NCBI RefSeq assembly: GCF_000242255.2
Contig: NC_017033.1
Location: 1,736,001-1,800,000, forward strand
Length of the DNA: 64,000 bases
Reading direction: 5' to 3'
From: Frateuria aurantia DSM 6220
GTDB taxonomy: Bacteria; Pseudomonadota; Gammaproteobacteria; Xanthomonadales; Rhodanobacteraceae
Position numbers and translations under genes: made by a program. This document shows positions 8,736 through 16,862 of the stretch, in pieces. The notes beneath the pieces are model-generated. The model saw only the letters and a program-made list of their open reading frames with translations, did not search any database and was not told the origin of the DNA. The number at the start of each line of letters is the position of its first letter. Position 1 is the stretch's first letter.

Positions 8736-9005
8736 ATGAATGCAAATCTTGATGCAAGCGACGAGGCCCGGTTCAAGCGGCTGCAGTGGCGTTGCCGGCG
8801 TGGCACCCGCGAGCTGGATCGGCTGTTCGGCGGCTGGCTGGAACGGAACTACTGGCTGGCAGAGGCCGAGACGCGGCAGGCCTTCGATGCGCTGATGGAG
8901 GCGCAGGACCCTGATCTCTGGGACTGGGTGATGGGGCATGCCCGGCCGCCGCGTGCCGATTGGCAACGGATCATTGATGCCATCCGCGCCCATCATCAGC
9001 TTTGA
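8736..9005 (+). CDS. sdhE: FAD assembly factor SdhE
   Basis: 89 residues of the SdhE/YgfY family (PF03937). The essential R-G-x-x-E motif is RGTRE at residues 22-26, within RLQWRCRRGTRELDRLFGGWL. Acidic stretches (EAQDPDLWDWVMG) follow as in E. coli. SdhE promotes covalent flavinylation of SdhA, encoded just upstream, so the genomic link is functional. The next gene (ygfX) starts inside the sdhE 3' end. Confidence 0.93.
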   Translation: MNANLDASDEARFKRLQWRCRRGTRELDRLFGGWLERNYWLAEAETRQAFDALMEAQDPDLWDWVMGHARPPRADWQRIIDAIRAHHQL

Positions 9006-9414
9006 TTTCAGGCCATCCCGCCGGATCCGGCGAGGGGGCTGCCTGATTGCCGTCGTGGCGGCGATCAGTCCTTGGTTGAGTGGTGCCCCCGGCTGGGTTA
9101 GCGTCCTGCTGGATGGCATGGTGTTCTGGCGTGTCGTCGTCGGCCGTCGAATACCGGTCGCGCCCATGCCCGTGGTATGGCTGGCGGATGCCCGCTGGCT
9201 GCTGGCGGCGGGTCATCCGGATGAGGCGGAGTGGAGCTTGCGTCGGAGTTGGCGGCTGGGGTCCTGGCTGGTAGTGGAGCTTCAGGCTCCGGATCGGCGA
9301 TGCGGGCTGTGGCTGGGGCCGGACAATATGCGGGCAGCCACCCTGCGCCGGTTGCGGGCGCGACTGGCACTGACCCGGGTCGAGAAAGCCGCCCATCAGC
9401 ATCCGCTGGCCTGA
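8977..9414 (+). CDS. ygfX: YgfX (CptA)-family membrane protein
   Basis: 145 residues starting at ATG 8977, which overlaps sdhE by 29 bases in another frame. Two hydrophobic segments near residues 20-55 (CLIAVVAAISPW, VSVLLDGMVFW) are followed by a soluble C-terminal domain with SWRLGSWLVVELQ and LWLGPDNM. Small size, two membrane helices and linkage to sdhE match the YgfX/CptA family, the partner of SdhE in E. coli, where it has been described both as a toxin affecting cytoskeletal proteins and as a membrane partner of SdhE. Sequence conservation in this family is low, so context carries much of the call. Confidence 0.7.
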   Translation: MPSAPIISFDFRPSRRIRRGGCLIAVVAAISPWLSGAPGWVSVLLDGMVFWRVVVGRRIPVAPMPVVWLADARWLLAAGHPDEAEWSLRRSWRLGSWLVVELQAPDRRCGLWLGPDNMRAATLRRLRARLALTRVEKAAHQHPLA

Positions 9415-9493
9415 ACCGGCTTCATGAGGCCTGCCTGCGACGGCGGCCTGAATGCTATTGTATGCGGCTACGTTCCCGTATCGGCCCCACTGC

Positions 9494-10741
9494 ATGTTCC
9501 GACCGCTCGAGCTCTTTATCGGCCTGCGTTACGCCCGCGCCAGACGTCGCAGCCAGTTCATTTCGTTCATCTCGGTGGTTTCCATCGTCTGCATCACGAT
9601 CAGCGTGATGGCGCTGATCACGGTGATGTCGGTGATGAACGGGTTCGACTACCAATTGCGATCAAGGATTCTGGGTGCCGTCTCGCATGTCACCATCAGT
9701 GCCTATCCTGGCGAGGCTTTGCCGGCCTGGCAGCAGGATCTCGCCGAGGTCCGCAAGCTGCCTCACGTGGTGGGTGCAGCACCGTATCTCGAATTGCAGA
9801 GTTTTCTGGCCGGTCGCGGTTCCACCGGTGCACAGATCCGTGGCGTGGATCCTGCCATCGAGCCACAGGTGTCAGCCTTCAATGCCCATATGGTGACCGG
9901 CCAGTTCCAGAGCCTGCAGCCAGGGAGCTGGCATATTCTGCTGGGCAATGACCTGGCCACCAAGCTCGGCCTTGCCGTGGGGGACAAGGTGCTGGTGGTG
10001 ATTCCGCGCATGCATTCCTCGCCTTTGACCGGAAGTCTGCCGGTGACCCGCAGCTTTACCGTCAGTGGCATCTATGCCCTGGGCATGGAGGAATATGACG
10101 CCAACATGGCGCTGATCGATATCCATGATGCCGAGGCCTTGCAAGGCATCCACGGTCCGGGCGGCATCCGGGTCCAGCTTGACGACATGAACCGTGCCGC
10201 CCAGGTGGCCAGGCAGTTGCAGAACGGGCTGGGGCCGCAGGTTTTCGTATCGACCTGGATGGATGACAACAGCAATTTCTTCTCGGCACTGGCCATGGAG
10301 AAGAAGGTGATGTTCATCATCCTCTCGCTGATCGTGCTGGTGGCGGTGATCAACCTGGTGTCGATGCTGATGATGCTGGTCACCGACAAGCAGGCCGAGA
10401 TCGCGATTCTGCGCACCCTGGGTTCGACCCCGCGCAGCATCATGGGCACCTTCATGGTGCAAGGGGTGCTGGTCGGTGTGGTGGGAATCGCGCTGGGGGT
10501 CAGCCTGGGGTGTCTGCTGTCCTGGCAGGTGCCGGCGATCGTCAAGCTGATCGAGCGGATCTTCCATGTCACCTTCCTGTCTCCGGACGTGTATTACATC
10601 AGCGAGGTGCCCAGTCGCCTGGATCCGGTGGATGTGCTGGCCGTGGCCGTGGTGACCTTTCTGTTCGCCCTGCTGGCGACGATTTATCCGGCGTGGCGCG
10701 CCTCGCGGACCCAGCCTGCGCAGGCCTTGCGTTATGAATAA
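9494..10741 (+). CDS. Lipoprotein-releasing ABC transporter permease (LolC/LolE/LolF type)
   Basis: 415 residues starting MFRPLELFIGLRYARARRRS, the LolC/E signature. One N-terminal helix is followed by a large periplasmic MacB-like domain (residues 45-265) and three C-terminal FtsX helices (MFIILSLIVLVAVINLVSML, VQGVLVGVVGIALGVSLG, VDVLAVAVVTFLFALLATIYP). It ends with ARRLPAQALRYE-like coupling (RTQPAQALRYE). With LolD it extracts lipoproteins from the inner membrane and hands them to LolA. Only one permease gene is present next to lolD; a homodimeric LolF-type arrangement is possible unless a second permease is elsewhere. lolD starts within the last codons of this gene. Confidence 0.9.
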   Translation: MFRPLELFIGLRYARARRRSQFISFISVVSIVCITISVMALITVMSVMNGFDYQLRSRILGAVSHVTISAYPGEALPAWQQDLAEVRKLPHVVGAAPYLELQSFLAGRGSTGAQIRGVDPAIEPQVSAFNAHMVTGQFQSLQPGSWHILLGNDLATKLGLAVGDKVLVVIPRMHSSPLTGSLPVTRSFTVSGIYALGMEEYDANMALIDIHDAEALQGIHGPGGIRVQLDDMNRAAQVARQLQNGLGPQVFVSTWMDDNSNFFSALAMEKKVMFIILSLIVLVAVINLVSMLMMLVTDKQAEIAILRTLGSTPRSIMGTFMVQGVLVGVVGIALGVSLGCLLSWQVPAIVKLIERIFHVTFLSPDVYYISEVPSRLDPVDVLAVAVVTFLFALLATIYPAWRASRTQPAQALRYE

Positions 10742-11459
10742 GCGTTACGAGATGGATAATCGGGTGATCGTGCGTGCCGACGATGTCGGCAAGGTCTATC
10801 AGGAAGGGGCGATGCAGACGCCGGTGCTGCAACATGTCAGCTTCGAGCTGCGGCGCGGAGAGACGCTCGCCATCGTCGGCGCCTCGGGTTCCGGCAAGAG
10901 CACCTTGCTGCATATCCTGGGTGGCCTCGATACCTTGAGCCATGGCGAAGTCGAGGTGGATGGCCGCAAGCTGTCGAGCCTGTCGGATGCGGCCCGCGGC
11001 AAGGTCCGCAATCACTCGATGGGCTTTATCTACCAGTTTCATCATCTGCTGCCGGAATTCACCGCCCTGGAGAATGTGGCGATGCCGTTGCTGATTCGCG
11101 GCGAGTCGATTCCGGCGGCACGCGAGGAGGCGACGGCCTTGTTGCAGCGGGTCGGCCTCGGTCATCGACTGGAGCATCGTTCGGCCGAGCTGTCCGGCGG
11201 CGAACGTCAGCGCTGTGCCATTGCGCGAGCGCTGGTGACGCGGCCGGCGGTGGTGCTCGGTGACGAGCCCACCGGCAATCTGGACGAATCCAATGCGGCG
11301 CAGGTCTATCAGCTGATGCTGGAGCTGAATCGGGAAATCGGCACGGCCCTGATCCTGGTCACCCATGACCGTCGGCTGGCCCGCCGCATGGATCGCACCC
11401 TGGAGCTGGTCAGCGGGGTACTACAGCCCGTCGCGGCCGAGGCTGACGTCGCCGGCTGA
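10734..11459 (+). CDS. lolD: Lipoprotein-releasing system ATP-binding protein LolD
   Basis: 241 residues with Walker A GASGSGKST (about 49-57), signature LSGGERQR, Walker B VVLGDEPTGNLD and the switch LVTHD. The Lol-specific segment HSMGFIYQFHHLLPEFTALENV is present. It powers lipoprotein release by the adjacent permease. ATG 10734 lies inside the permease gene (8-base overlap). The C-terminal 15 residues after RTLELVSG are family-variable. Confidence 0.95.
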   Translation: MNKRYEMDNRVIVRADDVGKVYQEGAMQTPVLQHVSFELRRGETLAIVGASGSGKSTLLHILGGLDTLSHGEVEVDGRKLSSLSDAARGKVRNHSMGFIYQFHHLLPEFTALENVAMPLLIRGESIPAAREEATALLQRVGLGHRLEHRSAELSGGERQRCAIARALVTRPAVVLGDEPTGNLDESNAAQVYQLMLELNREIGTALILVTHDRRLARRMDRTLELVSGVLQPVAAEADVAG

Positions 11460-11477
11460 ACTGCCGCGGCAAACTGC

Positions 11478-11498
11478 CCTGATCCGGAGGTGATCAGG
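11478..11498 (+). promoter_or_regulatory. Hairpin enclosing a Shine-Dalgarno upstream of comEC
   Basis: CCTGATC and GATCAGG pair (7 bp) around the loop CGGAGGT, placing a perfect GGAGG in the loop 15 bases before ATG 11506, an alternative comEC start. It may modulate comEC translation after lolD; significance is uncertain. Confidence 0.4.
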
Positions 11499-11547
11499 CA
11501 AGCCCATGTCGCCACTCCGAGACGGATCAGCCGGAGGGAGGCAGGGC

Positions 11548-13866
11548 ATGATGGTGGGGCGCGGGTCCGGATTGACGCCGCCGCGAGCGACGCTGACCTT
11601 GTTGGCCGGGGTGCTCGCGGTGCAGTGGCTGCCCCGCCTGTGGCCGGTGTGGCTGAGCCTCGGATTGATGCTGCTGGCAGGTCTGCTGGCGCTGCTGGCC
11701 GGACCACGCAGCTGGTGGCCGGCCTGTGCCGTGGCCAGTATCTGCTGGGCGGCCTGCTGGGGCCAGGCAGGCATGGATGCGCGCTGGCCGCGTGCATGGG
11801 AAGGGCGTGATGTCTGGATGCGCGGTCAGATCATTGATCTGCCGCAGGTTCAGCCCGGCGCCACCCGTTTTCTGATGGATGTGCACAGCTTGAGGGGGCA
11901 GCCTCCTTGGCATGGCCGGGTGCGCGTCAGCTGGTATCGGGCGCCGCCTTTGCAGCCTTGCCAGCATTGGCGGTTGCAGCTGCGATTGCGCCGGCCGCGC
12001 GGTCTGATCAATCCCGGCACCGCCGACAGTGAACGCTCGGCCCTGGAGCACGGCCTGCATGCGGTGGGCTATGTCCGCGATCCGGGCATGGCCCGCCGGC
12101 AGGGGCGGAGCGTCTGTATCGACGGACTGCGGGCGCGGCTGGCCGAGGGGATCGCGGGACAGCTGCCTGGTCGTCACGCCGCGGCCCTGCTGCGGGCCTT
12201 TGCTGTCGGCGATATTCGGGGTTTGAGCGAGGCGGACTGGAGTGTGGCGCGAGCCAACGGCATTCCGCATCTGATCGCGATTTCGGGGTTCCATGTCGGC
12301 ATGGCCGGCTGGCTGGGAGCGATGCTGCTGCAGGGGTTGTATCGCTGCTTTCCCGGCTGGGGGTTGCGCTGGCCGCGGCCGCTGGCTACTCAGACCGCGA
12401 TGCTGGTGTTTGCGGCAGCCTATTGCGCGCTGGCCGGATTCGGCATTCCCTGTGTCCGTACCTTGCTGATGATGGCGGCGGCGATGCTGTTTCGCAGTCT
12501 GCGACGGGCCACTCGTCCGGCTACCGGTTTGCTGCTGGCCTTGGCGGCCGTGCTGCTGGTGGATCCGCCCGCCAGCCTGGGCGCCGGATTCTGGCTGTCG
12601 TTCGTCGGCGTCGGCCTGCTGATGTACGGGCTGCAGGAGAACGGTCACGGACTGATGGCGCAAGTGAAGGAGATGACTCGGGGGCAATGGCTGATGACAG
12701 CATCGATGTTGCCCTTGACCTTGTGGTTCTTTGGCGAGGCCTCCTGGGTCGGTGCGGTTTCCAATCTGCTGGCCGTGCCGCTGATCAGCTTCGTGGTCGT
12801 GCCGCTGGTCCTGCTCAGTCTGCCGCTGCTATGGCTGGGAACGTCCGCTGCCCTGATCCTGCTTTGGCCGGCGGCACTGGTCACGGACGGCTTGTGGTGG
12901 CTGCTGCAGTGGCTGGGTCGCTGGCCGGGTGCGCACTGGCATCCGCCGGTGCCGGATCTGGCCGCGCTGGGGCTGGGAACCTTGGGCGTGGTCTGGCTGT
13001 GGCTGCCGCGCGGCTTGCCATTGCGATGGGCGGGGATGCTGTTGCTGGCCCCGTTGCTGTGGCCGCCGGTGGGCCGGCCGGCGCCGGGCGGCTTCAGGAT
13101 CTGGGCGCTGGATGTGGGCCAGGGGCTGGCCGTGCTGGTGGAGACCCGACACCATCTGATGGCCTATGATGCCGGCGCCCGCTATCCGTCCGGCTACGAT
13201 CTGGGGGCGGCGGTGGTAGTGCCGGCGATCCACGCCAGTGGCGCGGCGCCATTGGATCTGCTGATCATCAGTCATGGAGACAACGATCATGCGGGCGGTG
13301 CCGTGGCCGTGGCGCAGGCCTTTCCGGCGGCTCGCCGGCTGTCGGGCGAGCCGGCACGGATGCGCTATGCCAGTCGATCCTGTCATGCGGGGCAGAACTG
13401 GCGCTGGGACGGGGTGATGTTTCGGGTGCTGGCACCGGCGGATGACGGGCAGCTGGCGGGGCGGGTACATGCCGGCAATGCGCGCTCCTGCGTGGTGCAG
13501 ATCACCGGGTCGGGCGGCGGATTGCTGCTGACCGGAGATGTGGGGCGCGCGCAGGAGCTGGCGCTGGCCGGTGCCTTGCGGGCGCAGCCGGCGATGTTGC
13601 TTCAGGTGCCGCATCACGGCAGCCGCAGCGCCTCGGGGCCGGCCTTGCTTGATGCGCTGCGGCCGGGTCTTGCCTGGGTTTCAGCCGGTTGGCGCAACCC
13701 GTTCGGGCATCCCCATCCCAGCGTGATCGCCCGCTATCGACAGCGTGGCATTCAGGTGTGGAATACGGCCGAAACCGGCGCCTTGCAGTTCGATGTGCCG
13801 CCAGAAGGTGGTTTACGCCCGCCTCTGAGCTGGCGACAGCGGCAGCGTCGTTACTGGCGGGAATGA
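11548..13866 (+). CDS. comEC: DNA internalization/competence protein ComEC (Rec2)
   Basis: About 772 residues. The N-terminal DUF4131 region has two helices. It is followed by the polytopic competence domain (AFAVGDIRGLSEADW, then HLIAISGFHVGMAGW and many membrane helices) and a C-terminal metallo-beta-lactamase-like domain with IISHGDNDHAGG, LLLTGDVG and QVPHHGSRSAS. ComEC forms the inner-membrane channel for single-stranded DNA uptake. I prefer ATG 11548 because GGAGGGAGG lies 6 bases upstream; ATG 11506 would add 14 polar residues. Its position between lolD and exbB is conserved in related genomes. No frameshift is seen, so DNA uptake may be intact. Confidence 0.92.
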   Translation: MMVGRGSGLTPPRATLTLLAGVLAVQWLPRLWPVWLSLGLMLLAGLLALLAGPRSWWPACAVASICWAACWGQAGMDARWPRAWEGRDVWMRGQIIDLPQVQPGATRFLMDVHSLRGQPPWHGRVRVSWYRAPPLQPCQHWRLQLRLRRPRGLINPGTADSERSALEHGLHAVGYVRDPGMARRQGRSVCIDGLRARLAEGIAGQLPGRHAAALLRAFAVGDIRGLSEADWSVARANGIPHLIAISGFHVGMAGWLGAMLLQGLYRCFPGWGLRWPRPLATQTAMLVFAAAYCALAGFGIPCVRTLLMMAAAMLFRSLRRATRPATGLLLALAAVLLVDPPASLGAGFWLSFVGVGLLMYGLQENGHGLMAQVKEMTRGQWLMTASMLPLTLWFFGEASWVGAVSNLLAVPLISFVVVPLVLLSLPLLWLGTSAALILLWPAALVTDGLWWLLQWLGRWPGAHWHPPVPDLAALGLGTLGVVWLWLPRGLPLRWAGMLLLAPLLWPPVGRPAPGGFRIWALDVGQGLAVLVETRHHLMAYDAGARYPSGYDLGAAVVVPAIHASGAAPLDLLIISHGDNDHAGGAVAVAQAFPAARRLSGEPARMRYASRSCHAGQNWRWDGVMFRVLAPADDGQLAGRVHAGNARSCVVQITGSGGGLLLTGDVGRAQELALAGALRAQPAMLLQVPHHGSRSASGPALLDALRPGLAWVSAGWRNPFGHPHPSVIARYRQRGIQVWNTAETGALQFDVPPEGGLRPPLSWRQRQRRYWRE

Positions 13867-13991
13867 CTGTTGGCGACCGGGGCACGATGACGGTGCCTGC
13901 GTGCGGGAATCCGGCATCTCGAGGCAGGGAGCTGGAACGCTGCTATCATGCGCGGTCTTGATTCAGGCCTGACGGGATTCCGGGAGCGCGT

Positions 13992-14636
13992 GTGCTGCAA
14001 TTAGTAATGGCTGGTGGCTGGGCGGTATGGCCGATTCTGCTGTGTTCGGCCTGGGTGCTGGCGGTAGCCATCGAACGGGCCTGGGCCTTGCGGCGGCAGG
14101 CCGTGATGCCGCCGGGTCTCGCCGATGAGGTGGCGCGCTGGATCCAGTCCGGCATTGTCGACCCTGCTCACCTGCAGTCGCTGGCCGCGGCCTCGCCTCT
14201 GGGGCAGCTGCTGGCGTCGGCGTTGGAAGCCCGTGATCGGCCGCGCGAGCAGATCAAGGAGCGCCTGGAAGATACTGGCCGGCATGTGGTGTTCCGGTTG
14301 GAGCGACATTTGAGCGGTCTGGGCACGATCGCCTTGATCGCGCCTCTGCTCGGACTGCTGGGCACGGTGATCGGGCTGGTCCGGATGTTCATGACGGTGA
14401 TGGGTGCGGGCATCGGTGACCCCGGCCAGATGGCCGGAGGCATCGGCGAAGCGCTGATCTGCACGGCAGGCGGTCTGGTAGTGGCGATTCCGGCCTACGT
14501 GCTGCATCGATGGTACCGGGCACGAATCGATGGCTATGTCGTCGAGATGGAGCAGCAGGCTGCCCGCGTGCTGGATCTGGTCACGGCCGCCGCTGCCCGG
14601 CGGGCCCGTCCGCGAAGCGCTGCATCCGCGCCATGA
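13992..14636 (+). CDS. exbB: ExbB/TolQ/MotA-family proton channel subunit
   Basis: 214 residues starting at GTG 13992. There is an N-terminal helix (LVMAGGWAVWPILLCSAWVLAVAIERAWA region) and two C-terminal helices (LGTIALIAPLLGLLGTVIGLVRMF and EALICTAGGLVVAIPAYV), which is the MotA_ExbB fold. ExbB with ExbD converts proton motive force into work on TonB-type partners. No tonB is adjacent. In Pseudomonas and Xanthomonadales an exbBD pair lies in this same place before lpxK, so it may serve an envelope function linked to lipid A or lipoproteins. A TATCAT -10-like element lies at 13944. Confidence 0.9.
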   Translation: MLQLVMAGGWAVWPILLCSAWVLAVAIERAWALRRQAVMPPGLADEVARWIQSGIVDPAHLQSLAAASPLGQLLASALEARDRPREQIKERLEDTGRHVVFRLERHLSGLGTIALIAPLLGLLGTVIGLVRMFMTVMGAGIGDPGQMAGGIGEALICTAGGLVVAIPAYVLHRWYRARIDGYVVEMEQQAARVLDLVTAAAARRARPRSAASAP

Positions 14637-14655
14637 GTCGGGGAGGGCAGGTGAG

Positions 14656-15081
14656 ATGCGTATAGGTACTGGCCGACGCCGGGATGAGTTTGAAATCAAC
14701 GTGATTTCCCTGATTGACGTCCTGCTGACGTTGTTGATGTTTTTTGTGCTGACCACCACTTTTGTCAGGCAGCATGGCATGCAGGTCACCCTGCCCAAGG
14801 CCAGTCCGCAACCGGCAGCGGATGCCTCGCCCTTGCTGGTGGTCATCGACCGTGACGGCCGCGATTATGTCGGCGGTACTGCGGTGCAAGGTGATGATAT
14901 GAAGGCCTTGAAGGACGCGATTCTCGCCGCCGCAGGTACGGATCGGCATGCTCCTGTTCTGCTCCAGGCTGATGCGCTGACTTCGCATCAGGATGTGGTG
15001 AAAGCCATGGATGCCTTGGGCCAGCTCGGTTTTGCGCGCTTGTCGATCGCCACCACCCCCGTCCATCCGGAGCACCGATGA
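14656..15081 (+). CDS. exbD: ExbD/TolR-family biopolymer transport protein
   Basis: 141 residues: a short cytoplasmic segment (RRRDEFEINVISLIDV) leads into one membrane helix containing the essential aspartate (LIDVLLTLLMFFVLTTTF), then a periplasmic domain with LVVIDRDG and VVKAMDALGQLGFARLSIAT. It partners with ExbB, 19 bases upstream. The Shine-Dalgarno GGGAGGGCAGG precedes ATG 14656. The stop overlaps the msbA start as ATGA. Confidence 0.93.
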   Translation: MRIGTGRRRDEFEINVISLIDVLLTLLMFFVLTTTFVRQHGMQVTLPKASPQPAADASPLLVVIDRDGRDYVGGTAVQGDDMKALKDAILAAAGTDRHAPVLLQADALTSHQDVVKAMDALGQLGFARLSIATTPVHPEHR

Positions 15082-16862
15082 GCAAGACCGGACACCGCAG
15101 CGATTTCAGAACCATTCTCAAGACCTATCGGCGACTGCTGACCTACAGCGGGACCTATTGGCTGGTCGGTGTGCTTGCCATGCTCGGCATGTTGATCGAT
15201 GCCGGTGGTCTGACCGCCTTCTCGGCGATGATCAAGTCCATGGTCAATGACCTTTTCCCGCGGCCCGACATCAGCCTGCTGCACTGGATGCTGGGGGGGA
15301 TACTGACGATTGCGATTCTGCGCGGCATTGGATCCTACGCCTCCGATTTCGGGATGGCCTATATCAGCCGGCATGTAGTGCAGGCCATGCGCAAGAACGT
15401 GTTCGATGCGTATCTGCGTCTGCCCAATGAGTTCTTTGCAAAGGAAGCCTCCGGTCATCAGATCAGTCGCATCGCCTACACCTGCGAGCAGGTGGCCCAG
15501 GCCTCCACCAATGCAGTGAAAGTGCTGATTACGGACGGTGCCACCGTTCTGGGCATGTTGGGCGTGATGCTGTGGAACAGCGCCTACCTGACGTTGGCGC
15601 TGTTGGTGATGCTGCCGACTCTGGCCTTGGTCGTTACTGTGATCAGTCGTCGCTATCGGCGATACAGCAAGCGTATTCAGGGCAATATGGGCAATGTGGC
15701 CAGCAGTGTATCGGAGGCCATCGGCGGGCGACGCGAAATCCGCATCTACGGAGGGCAGGGCAAGGAGAGCGAGCGCTTTGACAGAGTCTCGCAGCTGACC
15801 GCGCGCCTGGAGCTGAAAATCGCTTCTACCGGGGCCATTTCAAGCGCAGGTATGCAGATGACGGCCGCCATCGCATTGGCCGCGATCATTCTGCTGGCAA
15901 CCCGTCCGGCGATGCTTGCCGGCGGGCACATGACTTCAGGTACATTTATGGCCGTATTGATGGCCATGGCTGGTTTGCTGGCGCCTTTGAAGCGGTTGGC
16001 CGGGGTGCAGTCCACCATCCAGAGCGGGGTGGTGGCCGCAGACGAGTTGTTCCAGATCATGGACACGCCTGCCGAACCCGATCAGGGGCGGCATGAGTTG
16101 CGGCGGGCCGAGGGCGAGATCGTGTTCCGTCATGTGGGTCTGACCTATCCGGGGGCCGATCACCCCGCGATCGACAATCTCGATCTGATCTGTCCACGCG
16201 GGAAAGTGACGGCTCTGGTCGGGCGCTCGGGCAGCGGCAAGAGTACGCTGGTCAGCCTCCTGCCACGCTTCAGTGTTCCGGATCACGGCCAAGTGTTGCT
16301 GGATGGGGTGCCGCTTGAGGAGTACACCCTCTCCAGCCTGCGTCGGCAGATTGCCTGGGTCGGTCAGCATGTGATGCTGTTCGACGATACCGTGGCCGCC
16401 AATATCGCTTACGGCGAACTGGCCAGTGCCAGCGAGGAACGCATTGTGGCGGCGGCGGAGGCGGCCAATGCCATGGAGTTCATCCGCGATCTGCCGCTTG
16501 GACTGCAGACCCCGATCGGCGAGGGCGGCCACTTGCTTTCCGGCGGTCAGCGGCAGCGTATCGCCATCGCACGGGCCATTTTGAAGGACGCGCCGATCCT
16601 GATCCTGGATGAGGCGACCAGTGCGCTGGATACCGAGTCCGAGCGCCTTATCCAGCAGGCCCTGCAGCGGCTGATCAAGGATCGGACCACCCTGGTGATC
16701 GCTCATCGCCTGTCGACCATCGAAGGGGCCGACCAGATCGTGGTGATGGAGCAGGGAAGGGTGATCGAGCAAGGCACCCACGGCCAGTTGATGCGGCAGG
16801 ATGGTCGCTATGCAACGTTGTATCAGATGCAGTTCAGCGAGCAGGCCGCCGGTGACGATTGA
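15078..16862 (+). CDS. msbA: Lipid A export ATP-binding/permease MsbA
   Basis: 594 residues: six transmembrane helices in the N-terminal half, then an ABC ATPase with Walker A GRSGSGKST, Q-loop, signature LLSGGQRQRIAIARA, Walker B ILILDEATSALD and switch LVIAHRLSTI. MsbA flips core-lipid A across the inner membrane. Identity as MsbA, and not another exporter, is supported by direct coupling to lpxK (overlap) and by the exbD-msbA ATGA overlap. Confidence 0.95.
   Translation: MSKTGHRSDFRTILKTYRRLLTYSGTYWLVGVLAMLGMLIDAGGLTAFSAMIKSMVNDLFPRPDISLLHWMLGGILTIAILRGIGSYASDFGMAYISRHVVQAMRKNVFDAYLRLPNEFFAKEASGHQISRIAYTCEQVAQASTNAVKVLITDGATVLGMLGVMLWNSAYLTLALLVMLPTLALVVTVISRRYRRYSKRIQGNMGNVASSVSEAIGGRREIRIYGGQGKESERFDRVSQLTARLELKIASTGAISSAGMQMTAAIALAAIILLATRPAMLAGGHMTSGTFMAVLMAMAGLLAPLKRLAGVQSTIQSGVVAADELFQIMDTPAEPDQGRHELRRAEGEIVFRHVGLTYPGADHPAIDNLDLICPRGKVTALVGRSGSGKSTLVSLLPRFSVPDHGQVLLDGVPLEEYTLSSLRRQIAWVGQHVMLFDDTVAANIAYGELASASEERIVAAAEAANAMEFIRDLPLGLQTPIGEGGHLLSGGQRQRIAIARAILKDAPILILDEATSALDTESERLIQQALQRLIKDRTTLVIAHRLSTIEGADQIVVMEQGRVIEQGTHGQLMRQDGRYATLYQMQFSEQAAGDD

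Noticed and set aside
11527-12687. A 386-codon frame antisense to comEC
   Set aside because: Gln/Pro/His-rich translation, no domains, and comEC membrane motifs are clear on the other strand.
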